A stretch of DNA of 64,000 bases. It comes from JALEFZ01 sp039820545 (GTDB lineage: Bacteria; Bacteroidota; Bacteroidia; J057). Positions 49,701 to 56,101 of this stretch are shown here, in pieces (the first letter of the stretch is position 1; the number at the start of each line of letters is the position of its first letter). Location of the stretch: the NCBI GenBank assembly GCA_039820545.1, contig JBCBPW010000002.1:144582-208581 (forward strand), read 5' to 3'. The notes beneath the pieces were generated by a model. It was not told the origin of the DNA and made no database searches. It worked only from the letters and a program-made list of their open reading frames with translations. A program made the position numbers and the translations under genes.

Positions 49701-52700
49701 AGATACCGCTGCTTGTGTACCGCTTAGTTTGACATTTTTCAATACTTCTACAGGCAATACAGGACTGATTCAGGGATATGATTGGGACTTTGGCAATGGC
49801 CAGACATCGACACTGGTCAATCCTAGCGCGACTTTCACGCAGTCAGGGATTTATCAGGTGAAACTGATCGTCACAGACAACGATGGTTGTATCGACTCGG
49901 TCACCCACCCTGTCAACGTGCGGGCGCTCCCCTCTCCCGACTTCACCGTCAATGATAGCCTCGGCTGTGCGCCAGCAACCTTCCTTTTCGTCGATCAATC
50001 ACTGGCATCAGGAAATATTATTTCCCGCTTGTGGGACTTTGGAGATGGAACGACAGCGACTCAGCCATTTCCCAACCATACCTACAATCAAGACACCACC
50101 TTCACGGTAAGCTTGACCATCACCGATGAGTTTGGTTGTGTAAATACCATCGTGCGTCCCGATCTGATCAAGCTGACGCCGCCCGATGCAGACTTTGTCA
50201 TGGATCAGGATGCCGTCTGTCCAGGAACAGACATTCAGTTTACAGATGTATCCAATGGCATCGCGCCTGTGATCAGTTGGAGTTGGGACTTTGGAGATGG
50301 AGCGACCTCTACGCTTCCCAACCCTGTGCATGCCTATGCGGCACCTGGAACCTATACTGTGTCTATGACGATCTTTGATGATCGTGGATGTACAGCGACA
50401 GTTACGAAGGTCGATACGATTGAGATATTTGGGAATCCCAACGCAGGATACACGCCTTCTGCCTTTAGTGGTTGTCCGCCCTTGAGTGTGACTTTCACAA
50501 ATACCACTGGCTCTGGCTCATCGCCTATTCTCAACTGGCAGTGGGATTTTGACAATGGAAATAACTCCATCTTTACCGATCCTGTAGAGGTATTCTCGAA
50601 TCCTGGAACCTATGATGTGAGATTGATTGCTACGGATGACAATGGCTGTAGAGATACGGCCAACCAGACGATCACCGTCTTTACACCTCCTGTAGCGGAT
50701 TTTGCGGCGCCCGATACCATCGGCTGTTCACCTATCGACATTGCCTTCTTGGATCAGACACAGCCAGGAAGTGGAAATTTGGCCAGTTGGTCATGGACAT
50801 TTGGGGATGGGGGAACCTCCTCAGTTCAGTTCCCTACCTATACCTACACAAGTGATGGTACCTATGATGTAAGCTTGCAAGTGGTGGATGTCAATGGCTG
50901 CTCCGATGCGGTCGCTAAGTCAGACTATATCCGCTTGACACGTCCGACGGCCAACTTCCTCCCCTCTGCTACACAGATATGTCCAGGTACGAGCATGTCA
51001 TTCTTGGATATTTCTAATCCTGATACGACCATCGTAGGCTGGTTCTGGGAATTCGGCGATGGGACTACTTCGACAGATCCTAATCCTGTGCATGTTTACA
51101 CCATTCCAGGTCAGTATACGATCTCTTTGACGATCACCAACGTCTTGGGCTGTAGCCATACCTTATCGCTTACAGACTTGGTAGAAGTACTCGAAGGCCC
51201 CAACGCCTTGTACACCCCTTCAGATCTAGAAGATTGTACGCCCTTCACGGCAGAGTTTGTAGACAATTCTATTTGGACGACTTCACCGATTGTCAGCTGG
51301 GTGTGGGATTTCGGCAATGGAAATACCTCTACGGCCCAGAATCCCAATAATACCTTTACGACGCCAGGAACTTATACGGCGACGCTGACGGTGACAGACA
51401 ACCAGGGATGTAGCTCTACATTTACGAGAGATCTTACCTCGCTTGTGTTGCCGACGGCCAACTTTATCTCCTTGGATACCTTGGGTTGTGCGCCACATTC
51501 GGCACAGTTTACCGATCTCAGTACAGGTCCTGCTCCGATTACAGGATGGGCTTGGGATTTTGGGGACAATGAAACTTCGAACGCACAATTCCCCAACCAT
51601 AACTATTTCAGTGATGGGGAATATGACGTCGAATTACGCGTGGTGGATGGCAGTGGGTGTCGCGATACTCTGCTCAAACCTGCGTACATCAGACTGACGA
51701 ATCCTCAAGCCGACTTTGCTGTCGACACGACAGGTGGATGTCCAGGTTTGACCGTCAGCTTCTCAGATACCTCTATTCCTGATACGACCATCGTCAGTTG
51801 GTTGTGGGACTTCGGAGATGGAACTACTTCTATTGTCCAGAATCCTACGCATACCTACAGTGATCCTGGATCCTACACGGTGAGCATGACGATCACCAAT
51901 GTCAAGGGATGTAGCCAGACCGCTACGCAAACTGGAATTGTGCAAGTTAGTGTACCACCTGTGGCAGACTTCCTCCTGGCCGATAGTATTTCGTGTGCGC
52001 CATTTGCCATTGACATCTCAGACAACACGCAGACGGTCAGCGCACCGATTACAAGTTGGAGTTGGGACTTTGGTACAGGGGATGTATCGACGCTTCAAGA
52101 GCCCAATTATACTTATCCGACACCTGGAAGCTATGTCATCAACCTACAGGTGGTAGATGCCAACGGATGTGGAGATCAAGTATCGAAGATCGTCATTGCG
52201 ACGGATCGTCCTGTAGCGGATTTCATCAGTCCAGATACGCTAGGTTGTGCGCCTACAGATGTTGCCTTCTATGACCAGACGGTAGGGCCTTATCCTTTGA
52301 CGGACTGGGAGTGGAGTTTTGGAGACTTCTTCAATGGAAATGGGCAAAACACGACCCATACCTATACCACAGATGGTATTTACGATGTCCAATTGGTCGT
52401 CACAGATCAAAATGGGTGTAGAGATACAGTAAGGAAGGAAAATTACATTCGTCTATCTCATCCTAAAGCAGATTTTACCCTTGATGAAACGGTAGGATGT
52501 CCAGGGCTAGATGTGACCTTCTCTGATTTGAGTCTTCCTGATACGACCTTAGTAGGATGGCTATGGGACTTTGGAGATGGTACGATCTCTGTGCAGCAGA
52601 ATCCGACGCACTCCTTTGATCAGGCAGGAGAATACGATGTGAAATTGACAGTAACCAATATTTTGGGTTGTCAGGATTCTATCCTCTTCCCCAATGCCGT

Positions 52701-54858
52701 CAGGATCACCACTCCCCCTGAGGCCAGCTTCACAGCTTCCGATACAAGTGGTTGTGTGCCCTTCTCCGTGAACTTCGTCAACTTCTCTACAGCGAGCGCA
52801 GGTGTAGCGGATCAGCAGTGGATCATCGACGGCATTGCCAAAGGCCAGTCAGCGAATTTCTCCCAATTCTTTGATCAGGTAGGGGAGTATGAGGTAATCC
52901 TGATTGTCACAGATGCCAATGGTTGTTCGGATACAGCTACTCAGATGGTCTTTGTACGTCCGATTCCTGTGGCAGACTTCACCACCTCAGATGTGGAGGG
53001 CTGTAGTCCTGAAGTGATTACTTTCTTTGACTTAACAGTACATGCGCCGACACAGTGGGCATGGGAGTTTGGAGATGGAGGCACAAGCAATGAGCAGAAT
53101 CCTGTCTACACCTATCAGGAGGATGGTATTTATACAGTGAAACTCACGGTAACTGACGAATATGGGTGTACAGATGAGGCAGAGCAGATCAACCTCATCA
53201 ATCTGGATCATCCAGAAGTGGACTTCACTGCGGATTATACCCCAAGCTGTCCGCCGATGCTGGTAGACTTTAGCGCGCAGGCGACAGGACTAGCTGGAAT
53301 CGCCAAGTGGGAGTGGGACTTTGGAAATGGGGTTCGTACCACGACATTGACGCCCGACTTCACCTACTCCTATCCGACCAACGGCGTCTTTGATGTGACG
53401 CTGACTGCAACCGACTCCAACGGTTGTGCGACGACAGTGATCATGCCCGATATGATTACGGTACTAGGAGATGTGATCCCCGATCCGATTCAGATAAGCA
53501 AGGTCTCTGTCGTGAAAGAAAATATGGTAGAGATTACCTTCAGTCCACACAATGACGATGATTTTCAATACTATACTGTGTACCGAGAAGAAGATGGTGT
53601 AGGCTTTGTCCCGATCGGTACGATCGAGTATATCAATGAGACGGTCTTCTATGATGAGACAGCCACGCCTGAGCAGGGCAATCAGTGCTACAAAGTTACG
53701 GTGACCAATTATTGTGGATCGGAATCGAATCTAGGATTGACAGAGACGCATTGTACAGTGGAAGCAAGCACGACAATTTTGACGAATCAGATTCTCGTGC
53801 GATGGACGCCCTACATCGGATGGGCCGAGGTCGAACAGTATGAAGTCTACAGTGTGGACAATTACAACCCCGACCGAGTCGAGTTCTTGGCTGTCTTACC
53901 AGGCACCACGCTAGAGTTCCTCGAACCTGTGGAGAACTGCTTCACAGACAAGAGTTACCGCATCCGAGCAATCGGTACGCAGGCAGATCAGATCTCATGG
54001 AGTGATACGACTTCGGCCATTAGCCAGATCAGAAATGATGTCCCAGGTACGCGGGTCATACGCGCCACGATCCAAAACAATGATGAAATTCTCTTGGAGT
54101 GGGATGATTTCAATATACCAGGAGCTTCTATTTTATATATAGAAAAATCCGTAGATGGAGGGCCCTTTACGGTCTTTGCGACACTGCCACCAGGAGAAAC
54201 GAAGTTCCAAGATCTCGATGTCAATGTCTCGCTTTCTTCCTATAGCTATCGAGTCTATGCACAGGATAGTTGTGGCAGTCGTACGGTAGTCTCTAATGAA
54301 GGGAAGACCATCTTACTAGAAGCGAAAAAAGAAGGTGTGGGTGTGAGACTCAACTGGACGGTCTACAGTGCATGGAGATTCGGGGTGCGGCAGTATATAA
54401 TCGAGGTCTACAACGAGACGACCAATCTTTGGGAGCTGGTCGACATCGTACAGGGGACAGAGAATGACTATCTGGATACACAAACCAACTTCGAACAAGC
54501 ATCTTATTGCTATCGCATACGTGCCTTGGAGCTGGGCGGCAATGAAGCCGTGAGTTTGTCCAATGAGGCATGCATCACACGAGAGACGCTGATCTTTGCG
54601 CCGAGCGCCTTCACTCCAAATGGTGATGGAAACAATGACTACTTCGAAGTCAAAGGAATCTTGATCGAGTCAGCCAAGTGGCGCGTCTACAGCCGATGGG
54701 GAATGTTGCTCTACGAAGGCAATAGCTTGCAAGATCGCTGGGATGGTACATTCAGAGGAGACAATGTGAAGGATGGCGTCTATGTCTACGTAGTAGAAGG
54801 TGTAGGCAAAAACGGTCAGAACTTTGTCATCAAAGGAACCGTGACTATTATCAGATAA
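37720..54858 (+). CDS. Giant secreted protein: 62 PKD domains, FnIII-like domains, T9SS type B sorting domain
   Basis: 5712 residues from the ATG at 37720 (MRKILQRSLGAWGSK); a TTG eight codons upstream is open but unlikely. The signal peptide ends near CAHAQ (~32). By eye I count 62 consecutive PKD domains of ~84 residues, residues ~33-5249, each centred on W-x-W-D-F-G-D-G and separated by a Pro. From domain 16 on they follow an A-B-C order. Most domains carry two Cys at fixed places (xGCxP and NGCxD). Four FnIII-like domains follow (~5263-5625). The C-terminus starts FAPSAFTPNGDGNNDYFEVK (~5626), the type B 'gliding motility-associated' sorting domain. It should be a very long surface filament exported by T9SS: an adhesin, motility adhesin or matrix protein. 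Its ligand is unknown. A terminator lies 29 bp after the stop. Confidence 0.96.
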   Translation: MRKILQRSLGAWGSKLGIVWVLVSLMGTCAHAQVNANFTADVTSGCSPLTVRFTDLSTGNVNEWFWDFGNGNTSTFDDVIAVYSVPGTYTVSLTVRDTVGGFLSTRTETGYITVFNDPAADFAVDTSSGCAPLSVNFSENVTLGDAGIQSYTWDFGDGNLGTGANPNHIYTAAGTFTATLVVVDSNGCQDTRIYNDLVTVSDVANISFTATPQTGCAAPLTVTFNSTVTPAGTYSYLWDFGDGNTSNAEDPTHIYLANGDYDVSLTIIDGSGCQETVTQTNFVLINQPTAEFSALDTTICTGQSIQFINESIGADSYLWNFGDGNTSTQTNPFHTYATPGTYSVSLEAINSAGCSDIEGKSGYVTVNVTPAPGFTADQNISCNSPMFVNFTDNSTGTNIAWEWDFGNGSFSFSQNPTTVYLTPGLYDVSLTVTSADGCQATETVPNYIFLGQPDAEFAMSRVEGCIPLSVEFTDLSTSPTDPIVTWSWNFGDGTGSAQQNPTHVYTAPGQYTVTLTTVTASGCTNVETFQFIEAGTLPTAEFDANPLLACVGDVIQFQDLTTGGATEWEWNFGDDPLGSAQQNPAYTYNDTGSFNVTLVVSNLGCRDTMTKLDFIRINGPVADFSFTPTVGCNPPLTVAFLDESGTADTYIWDFGDGNTSTAQNPTHTYTGTGDFTITLTVSSTTTGCVDNEQANISITNPSANFTSDVDFGCGPLEVNFTETSSNATAFFWDFGDGNTSTAANPTHTYAASGEFTVTLIASDGNCADTLVRTNYIDVIGPDANFSAGTLTGCAPLGVTFTDLSVADSGTSLVNWQWDFGDGGVGTGPNPTYTFNTPGNYDITLRVLDSEGCIDSITRTSYIQPTFPTAAFTTTDSTGCPGSLISFINQSVGQGLSYNWDFGDGTSSSAPNPIHLFPGNGNYNITLTVTDGNGCIDARVKSSFISIANPTANFVADTTSATCPPLTVNFTDISSADVVSWYWEFGDGSTSTLANPSKIYATAGDFTVRLIVESNDGCRDTMEMTDLVQISGPTGTFGFNPVAGCNPLNVTFSVNSPDPSYTYDWDFGDGTGGTGTTINHTYFNDTTINPTMLIEDASGCIVSVTSPNPVEIYPLPVPAYTVTVTEICLGESLTFTNTTTSERAIVDFTWIFGDGDSSNLTNPSHTYLDTGMYVVQLVATTVDGCEDTAASPITIRVTAPPTAAFTAAPTAACEPASVAFLESSSGYFSIIDWAWDFGDGVGDNGQIIPPHTYINDGIYAATLTVTDNRGCTGSATRNITVNPLPNVDFSAFRYGCAPLPVAFTDLTTGSFPATDWEWDFGDGLTSTQQNPTHIYANDGNYTVTLTVTDTNGCRRTLTRNNYIQLGRPNAAFSSNAGITCPPQTVNFNNLSLGDTTISYAWDFGDGVTSNLTNPTHTYTTSDTFDVRLVVTNIFGCTDTAIDPQHVITYDLPIPSFTVSDSQACVPENIIFTSTSTPSPSGAALVSYQWDFGTGTGTSTPTTSFLYTSDGTYTASLTVTDANGCSNSTTRTIRIFPNPVVDFVAGDTVGCAVTSIGFTDMTTGSFAPVSWLWDFGDGTTGTGQNPVHTYFNDGSYDIKLVATDINGCVDSLTRPNYINLDHPDADFNVSAVLACPGEVISFTDISTGPFAMVSWAWDFGDGNISNAQNPTHAYTNPGTYTVTLIVSDGINCRDTIVKTALVNVYTGPSAAYTYIPSNGCNPLTVSFTDGSTSGSVGIVSHLWTFGDGNGSAQQNPIYTFTSPGVYDVRLLATDANGCVDTVTQSVEVFEVPNVAFTADIRRGCSPLTVNFSDLTTTPYVKVAWEWDFGDGNTSNAPSPSHTYTDNGAYTVKLVVTDQNGCKDSVIHNDFIRLSQPFANFTLDRAEVCPNEPIGVQFTDGTVHDTTITSWSWSFGTGDNSTDQNPLYTYATPGVYNVTLEVTDLLGCTDDTTFTNIISVLSPATASFMMSDTLDCTPLGISFTDTSVPGDTALQAWLWDFGTGDSSLQQNPSYVWTTPGIYTVRLTVTDENGCLTTDSTTVQAYELPTADFFTADTLGCSPAVITFTENSTSAAPIAYRRWDFGDGTFVENVLNPTKTYAGDGDYTVSLLVRDVNGCEDVITKVNYIRLSHPVAQFSFDQAEVCPGIPVGVTFTDQSIPDHPLVSWDWDFGDGNSSALQNPTYSYAVPGNYSVILTVTNIYGCTDSDTVSGSITVLNPPTAAFSAIDTADCAPFSTGFLDLSTTGDTTLQSWTWDFGDGNGSLQQNPAHIYPNPNTYTVQLTVTDANGCQDSAQLNVESYELPVADFMSTDTLGCAGQSIDFADLSTGPTIITTWLWDFGDGNTSTFKNPSHIYTVNDVYTVSLTVTDLNGCTHTVTKPDYIRLTSPVADFDQDRRQACPGGEIRFADLSVPDHPLTDWLWDFGDGNTSTDQNPAHTYANPGFYNVSLTVTNIYGCTNTLTRNNLIEIFTPPTAQFNLSDSLGCVPFPVTVINTSVGNSNAIASFQWTFGNGDTSVSNTTTATYLAGGAYDIVLEVADTEGCVTTIQKTINAFDRPTAGFFTNDVQGCVPLTASFSQTSSGPAPISTFTWDFGDGNTSTQSNPTYTYQDSGLFTVQLIVTDFNGCADTLVRPDYIKLTEPVAEFTTSSLQLCEGQQVTFTDASIPDTTILNYFWNFGDGTTGTGSTVQHVYASDGNYTVQLIIENVVGCRDTMVKTSLVQVADKPEAQFVPTDVSGCAPFATSFTNTTIVNTFPIASYTWDFGNGDNSNLPNPSASYPTPGVYTVQLIATDQNGCADTVSRTVEAFSLPLADFTSGDTLGCAPSTSIFISTSTGSYPISSYLWDFGDGNTSTQQFPTHVYTSTDTFDVTLQIEDINGCRDTITKQDYVRLSLPAPDFTVDTTSACPGTSLTFMDTSLPDHPLTGWSWDFGDGNTSTSQNPTHVYSATGFYDVTLTVTNVYGCSESITKVQFVEILSPPTAQFTLSDTAGCVHFTLNLLNTSVGNSGTVTGILWDLGNGDSSTLNNPVIVYPTSGSYNITLTVTDDNGCISTATESVAVFDGPTASFFTNDILGCPPHAVGFTNTSTGLASIASYAWDFGVSGGSSTLPSPTFTYNDTGSYHVSLIVEDVNGCRDTLVRTDYIQVREPQADFTTSSTQLCEGERVTFMDASTGDTTLVNWFWDFGDGNTAIGDTVQHTYTADGAYTVRLIIENVVGCRDTIERVNFIQVSRGPNAAFTLSSPADCAPFALTLTNTSTATTFPIVGYAWDFGNGDTSNTLSPSVNYPIPGVYTVRLIATDQNGCSDTVSQNVESYSLPFADFESADTVGCAPQSVVFVNTSGGSNGLANFAWNFGDGNSSTDQFPTHVYANNNIYDVSLWVEDVNGCQDSITKQAYIRLSLPVADFTVNMPSACPGTPMTFSDNSTPDTTLTNWTWDFGDGTTGTGSTVSHTYALPGQYTVTLTVTNVLGCEDTEVKTAFVNVLNPPTAAFIPVDSQECTPLITIFNDVSTPGDGTIVSWSWDLGNGNTSASTNPTGIYPLEGIYDVSLMVTDANGCVDSVTRQVTALTLPVADFVASDTLGCSQDITFTDLTVSPYNIAGWKWYFGDGDSSTLQAPTHTYFFSGTYDVTLIIFDEFGCTDTISKPNYISLTRPVALFAQDQDVVCPGTEVAFFDFSIPDFPIIDWSWDFGDGGSGSGQFPTHTFTTPGAYTVTLTVTNTQGCTDTETALITVNTPPQAAFNTSTNGGCVPLAVSFGDMSQAFGGVNIISRQWDFGDGVTTGSVNPNYIYQTPGVYTVTLTVTDGNGCTHDTTAIINAQGLPTIDFTVDQSVGCPPANVTFTNQTTTNAGIQSFLWHFGDGDSSALTSPSHTYTDTGAFDVQLIAFDVNGCSDTLQRNAYIRLSFPDADFTYTPDEGCPGLTVQFTDISTPDTTLDTWIWDFGDGSTGTGNNPQHTYNTPGLYTVSLTVVNVLGCSHTETKTQIIEVNTPPSVDFAPSDTAACVPLSLTFFNTSTGNTGLIQGYDWDFGNGQTSTLVNPSATFTQSGIYQVKLIVTDNDGCIDSVTHPVNVRALPSPDFTVNDSLGCAPATFLFVDQSLASGNIISRLWDFGDGTTATQPFPNHTYNQDTTFTVSLTITDEFGCVNTIVRPDLIKLTPPDADFVMDQDAVCPGTDIQFTDVSNGIAPVISWSWDFGDGATSTLPNPVHAYAAPGTYTVSMTIFDDRGCTATVTKVDTIEIFGNPNAGYTPSAFSGCPPLSVTFTNTTGSGSSPILNWQWDFDNGNNSIFTDPVEVFSNPGTYDVRLIATDDNGCRDTANQTITVFTPPVADFAAPDTIGCSPIDIAFLDQTQPGSGNLASWSWTFGDGGTSSVQFPTYTYTSDGTYDVSLQVVDVNGCSDAVAKSDYIRLTRPTANFLPSATQICPGTSMSFLDISNPDTTIVGWFWEFGDGTTSTDPNPVHVYTIPGQYTISLTITNVLGCSHTLSLTDLVEVLEGPNALYTPSDLEDCTPFTAEFVDNSIWTTSPIVSWVWDFGNGNTSTAQNPNNTFTTPGTYTATLTVTDNQGCSSTFTRDLTSLVLPTANFISLDTLGCAPHSAQFTDLSTGPAPITGWAWDFGDNETSNAQFPNHNYFSDGEYDVELRVVDGSGCRDTLLKPAYIRLTNPQADFAVDTTGGCPGLTVSFSDTSIPDTTIVSWLWDFGDGTTSIVQNPTHTYSDPGSYTVSMTITNVKGCSQTATQTGIVQVSVPPVADFLLADSISCAPFAIDISDNTQTVSAPITSWSWDFGTGDVSTLQEPNYTYPTPGSYVINLQVVDANGCGDQVSKIVIATDRPVADFISPDTLGCAPTDVAFYDQTVGPYPLTDWEWSFGDFFNGNGQNTTHTYTTDGIYDVQLVVTDQNGCRDTVRKENYIRLSHPKADFTLDETVGCPGLDVTFSDLSLPDTTLVGWLWDFGDGTISVQQNPTHSFDQAGEYDVKLTVTNILGCQDSILFPNAVRITTPPEASFTASDTSGCVPFSVNFVNFSTASAGVADQQWIIDGIAKGQSANFSQFFDQVGEYEVILIVTDANGCSDTATQMVFVRPIPVADFTTSDVEGCSPEVITFFDLTVHAPTQWAWEFGDGGTSNEQNPVYTYQEDGIYTVKLTVTDEYGCTDEAEQINLINLDHPEVDFTADYTPSCPPMLVDFSAQATGLAGIAKWEWDFGNGVRTTTLTPDFTYSYPTNGVFDVTLTATDSNGCATTVIMPDMITVLGDVIPDPIQISKVSVVKENMVEITFSPHNDDDFQYYTVYREEDGVGFVPIGTIEYINETVFYDETATPEQGNQCYKVTVTNYCGSESNLGLTETHCTVEASTTILTNQILVRWTPYIGWAEVEQYEVYSVDNYNPDRVEFLAVLPGTTLEFLEPVENCFTDKSYRIRAIGTQADQISWSDTTSAISQIRNDVPGTRVIRATIQNNDEILLEWDDFNIPGASILYIEKSVDGGPFTVFATLPPGETKFQDLDVNVSLSSYSYRVYAQDSCGSRTVVSNEGKTILLEAKKEGVGVRLNWTVYSAWRFGVRQYIIEVYNETTNLWELVDIVQGTENDYLDTQTNFEQASYCYRIRALELGGNEAVSLSNEACITRETLIFAPSAFTPNGDGNNDYFEVKGILIESAKWRVYSRWGMLLYEGNSLQDRWDGTFRGDNVKDGVYVYVVEGVGKNGQNFVIKGTVTIIR
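44872..46389 (+). repeat. Six-PKD block, copy 1 (units 29-34)
   Basis: 1518 bp, residues ~2385-2890. Its ordered signature words reappear in copy 2 just downstream: PDHPLT, NTSVGNS, FFTND, CEGQ, IENVVGCRDT, TFPIASYTWDFGNGD and a final DINGCRDTITKQDYVRLSL. Confidence 0.75.
46390..47910 (+). repeat. Six-PKD block, copy 2 (units 35-40)
   Basis: 1521 bp, residues ~2891-3397. Matching words in the same order as copy 1: PDHPLT, NTSVGNS, FFTND, CEGE, IENVVGCRDT, TFPIVGYAWDFGNGD, and DVNGCQDSITKQAYIRLSL. It directly abuts copy 1. Confidence 0.75.
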
Positions 54859-54886
54859 AGATCACTTTTTCGTATGTAATGGTATA

Positions 54887-54934
54887 AAGTAAGGCTGCAG
54901 GAATGTATTTTTCCGCAGCCTTACTTTTTATTTA
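54887..54934 (+). terminator. Intrinsic terminator after the giant gene
   Basis: A 12-bp stem (AAGTAAGGCTGC / GCAGCCTTACTT) extended by GGAA/TTCC inside, followed by a T-rich tail, 29 bp after the stop. It separates the giant gene from the SRPBCC gene. Confidence 0.85.
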
Positions 54935-54946
54935 ACATCATACATA

Positions 54947-55426
54947 ATGCTACACATATTATTACCCTTCCTCTTTTTTACACACCAACCTACAGCAGCT
55001 TCTATTGAGTCATTTGTGATCATAGATGCTCCTGCCCAAAAGGTCTGGGCGGTGCTGGAAAATCTGGATGCCTATGATCAATGGAATACATTTACGCCTA
55101 AAATTGAATCGGACAAAGTCGTAGGACACGATGTCATTCTACATGTCGCATGGAAGGTGGGACAAGAACCTATGCGCCAGACGGAGCAACTAATGACATG
55201 GAAACCTGGGGAAAAGCTCGAGTGGGGCATTCAGGATAGAGGTTTTCTGAAGACCGTACGCATACAAACAGTTGAAGATTTGGGAGATGGGACTTGCAAA
55301 TACTATACGCGAGACGACTTTTGGGGAGTGGGGACTGGGTTTGTGATGCTATTTTACAAGAAAAAAGTCCAAGCGGGATTTGATCGGGTAGGGGCAGACC
55401 TCAAGCGACATGTAGAAGGAAAATGA
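54947..55426 (+). CDS. SRPBCC (START-like) family protein
   Basis: 159 residues. After a short hydrophobic N-terminus (MLHILLPFLFFTHQPTAAS), which may be a signal peptide, the SRPBCC core begins: ESFVIIDAPAQKVWAVLENLDAYDQWN, the family's first strand-helix pattern. The strand pair PGEKLEWGIQDRGFL and the C-terminal amphipathic helix AGFDRVGADLKRHVEG complete the helix-grip fold. These proteins bind hydrophobic ligands or act as cyclases or lipid-transfer modules; the ligand here is unknown. The gene begins 13 bp past the giant gene's terminator, so readthrough or its own promoter must drive it. Confidence 0.85.
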   Translation: MLHILLPFLFFTHQPTAASIESFVIIDAPAQKVWAVLENLDAYDQWNTFTPKIESDKVVGHDVILHVAWKVGQEPMRQTEQLMTWKPGEKLEWGIQDRGFLKTVRIQTVEDLGDGTCKYYTRDDFWGVGTGFVMLFYKKKVQAGFDRVGADLKRHVEGK

Positions 55427-55523
55427 TCAGAGAATTTTTCTTGCGACGCAACCATCAGATTCATAGGGGAGTTATGTTTGTACATTCAATATTAATTCTC
55501 GACTGTTCTGATCAAATCGTCCT

Positions 55524-55958
55524 ATGAATAAGAAAATGATGCGCCTTGCGGCGATAGCTGTGAGTTTGATGATCCTATTTGCTTGTAAGCCTGAGCCTGT
55601 CCTACCTACGCTTCCTGCCAACAGTCAGGTGGAGGCTTTTTTGACAGCAGCTCCTTGGAAGTTTCGATCACTATCAAATGAAGATTTGCGAGCAGACGAC
55701 AAAGAAGTCCTGGAGGATATCTATGGGAAACTAACCTATGAGTTTTATACCAATGGGGAGTACAATTTGACCTATTCTGATACGACAGAAGATCAGCCAG
55801 GAACGTGGGTCTATGACTCTTTGAATCGCCAGTTGCGCGCCCAAAATACCAACACAGAGTTCGTCGATGTATTTGATCTTATCCAGGTCAATGCAGATAC
55901 CCTCAAGTTTTCCTTTCCCTATGTCGAAGGGGTAAATGAACTTACCTGGACGCATTGA
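55524..55958 (+). CDS. Lipoprotein, lipocalin-like, paralogue of next gene
   Basis: 144 residues. Lipobox LFAC (Cys21) after MNKKMMRLAAIAVSLMI. The mature part begins with AAPWKFRSLSNEDLRADDKE, followed by beta strands (YEFYTNGEYNLTYSDTTEDQ, GTWVYDSLNRQL, FDLIQVNADTLKFSF). The 'W-x-Y/F ... NGxYxxTYxD ... GTWxxD' layout resembles small lipocalin-like lipoproteins of Bacteroidota. The next gene has the same layout, so they are probably tandem paralogues. Cargo unknown; the likely site is the periplasmic face or outer membrane. Confidence 0.75.
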   Translation: MNKKMMRLAAIAVSLMILFACKPEPVLPTLPANSQVEAFLTAAPWKFRSLSNEDLRADDKEVLEDIYGKLTYEFYTNGEYNLTYSDTTEDQPGTWVYDSLNRQLRAQNTNTEFVDVFDLIQVNADTLKFSFPYVEGVNELTWTH

Positions 55959-56101
55959 GCACATATTGCTAAATCCACTGCGAATATTCAAAACCAAACG
56001 ATTTCCAAGATTTTATTTCCGAAACTTGTGGAAACAGTGAGAACATATAATCCCCAATATGTGTTGGTACCTTTTTGCATTTATAAATTAAACTATTAAA
56101 C

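Larger units (their letters stand above)
37816..53466 (+). repeat. Array of 62 PKD-domain repeats
   Basis: About 252 bp per unit over 15.7 kb, without interruption. Typical core: PxADFxxxDTxGCxP, then an Asp/Ser strand, then WxWDFGDGxTSTxxNPTHxY, GxYxVxLxVTDxNGCxD. Unit 60 (about 52.71-52.97 kb) has lost WDFGDG (it reads QQWIIDGIAKGQ), and unit 58 has an altered FGDFFNGNG. Unit 1 lacks the second Cys. Confidence 0.93.
41569..53466 (+). repeat. Three-domain (A-B-C) super-repeat, PKD units 16-62
   Basis: Every third unit ends in a (Y/F/L)I(R/K/N/Q/S)L-like string before the next Pro (16, 19, 22 ... 61: type A). The next unit has C-P-G or C-E-G at the first Cys, and VTNxxGC or IENVVGC at the second in most copies (type B). 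The third usually opens with PP.A.F, has TD.NGC, and often ends in a V-x-(A/S)-(Y/F)-x-L-like string (type C). This gives 15 full triplets plus a terminal A-B, about 759 bp per triplet. Confidence 0.85.

Noticed and set aside
38671..54571. Dozens of opposite-strand frames inside the giant gene
   Set aside because: Periodic antisense frames follow the PKD repeat period and have no independent domain or start signals.
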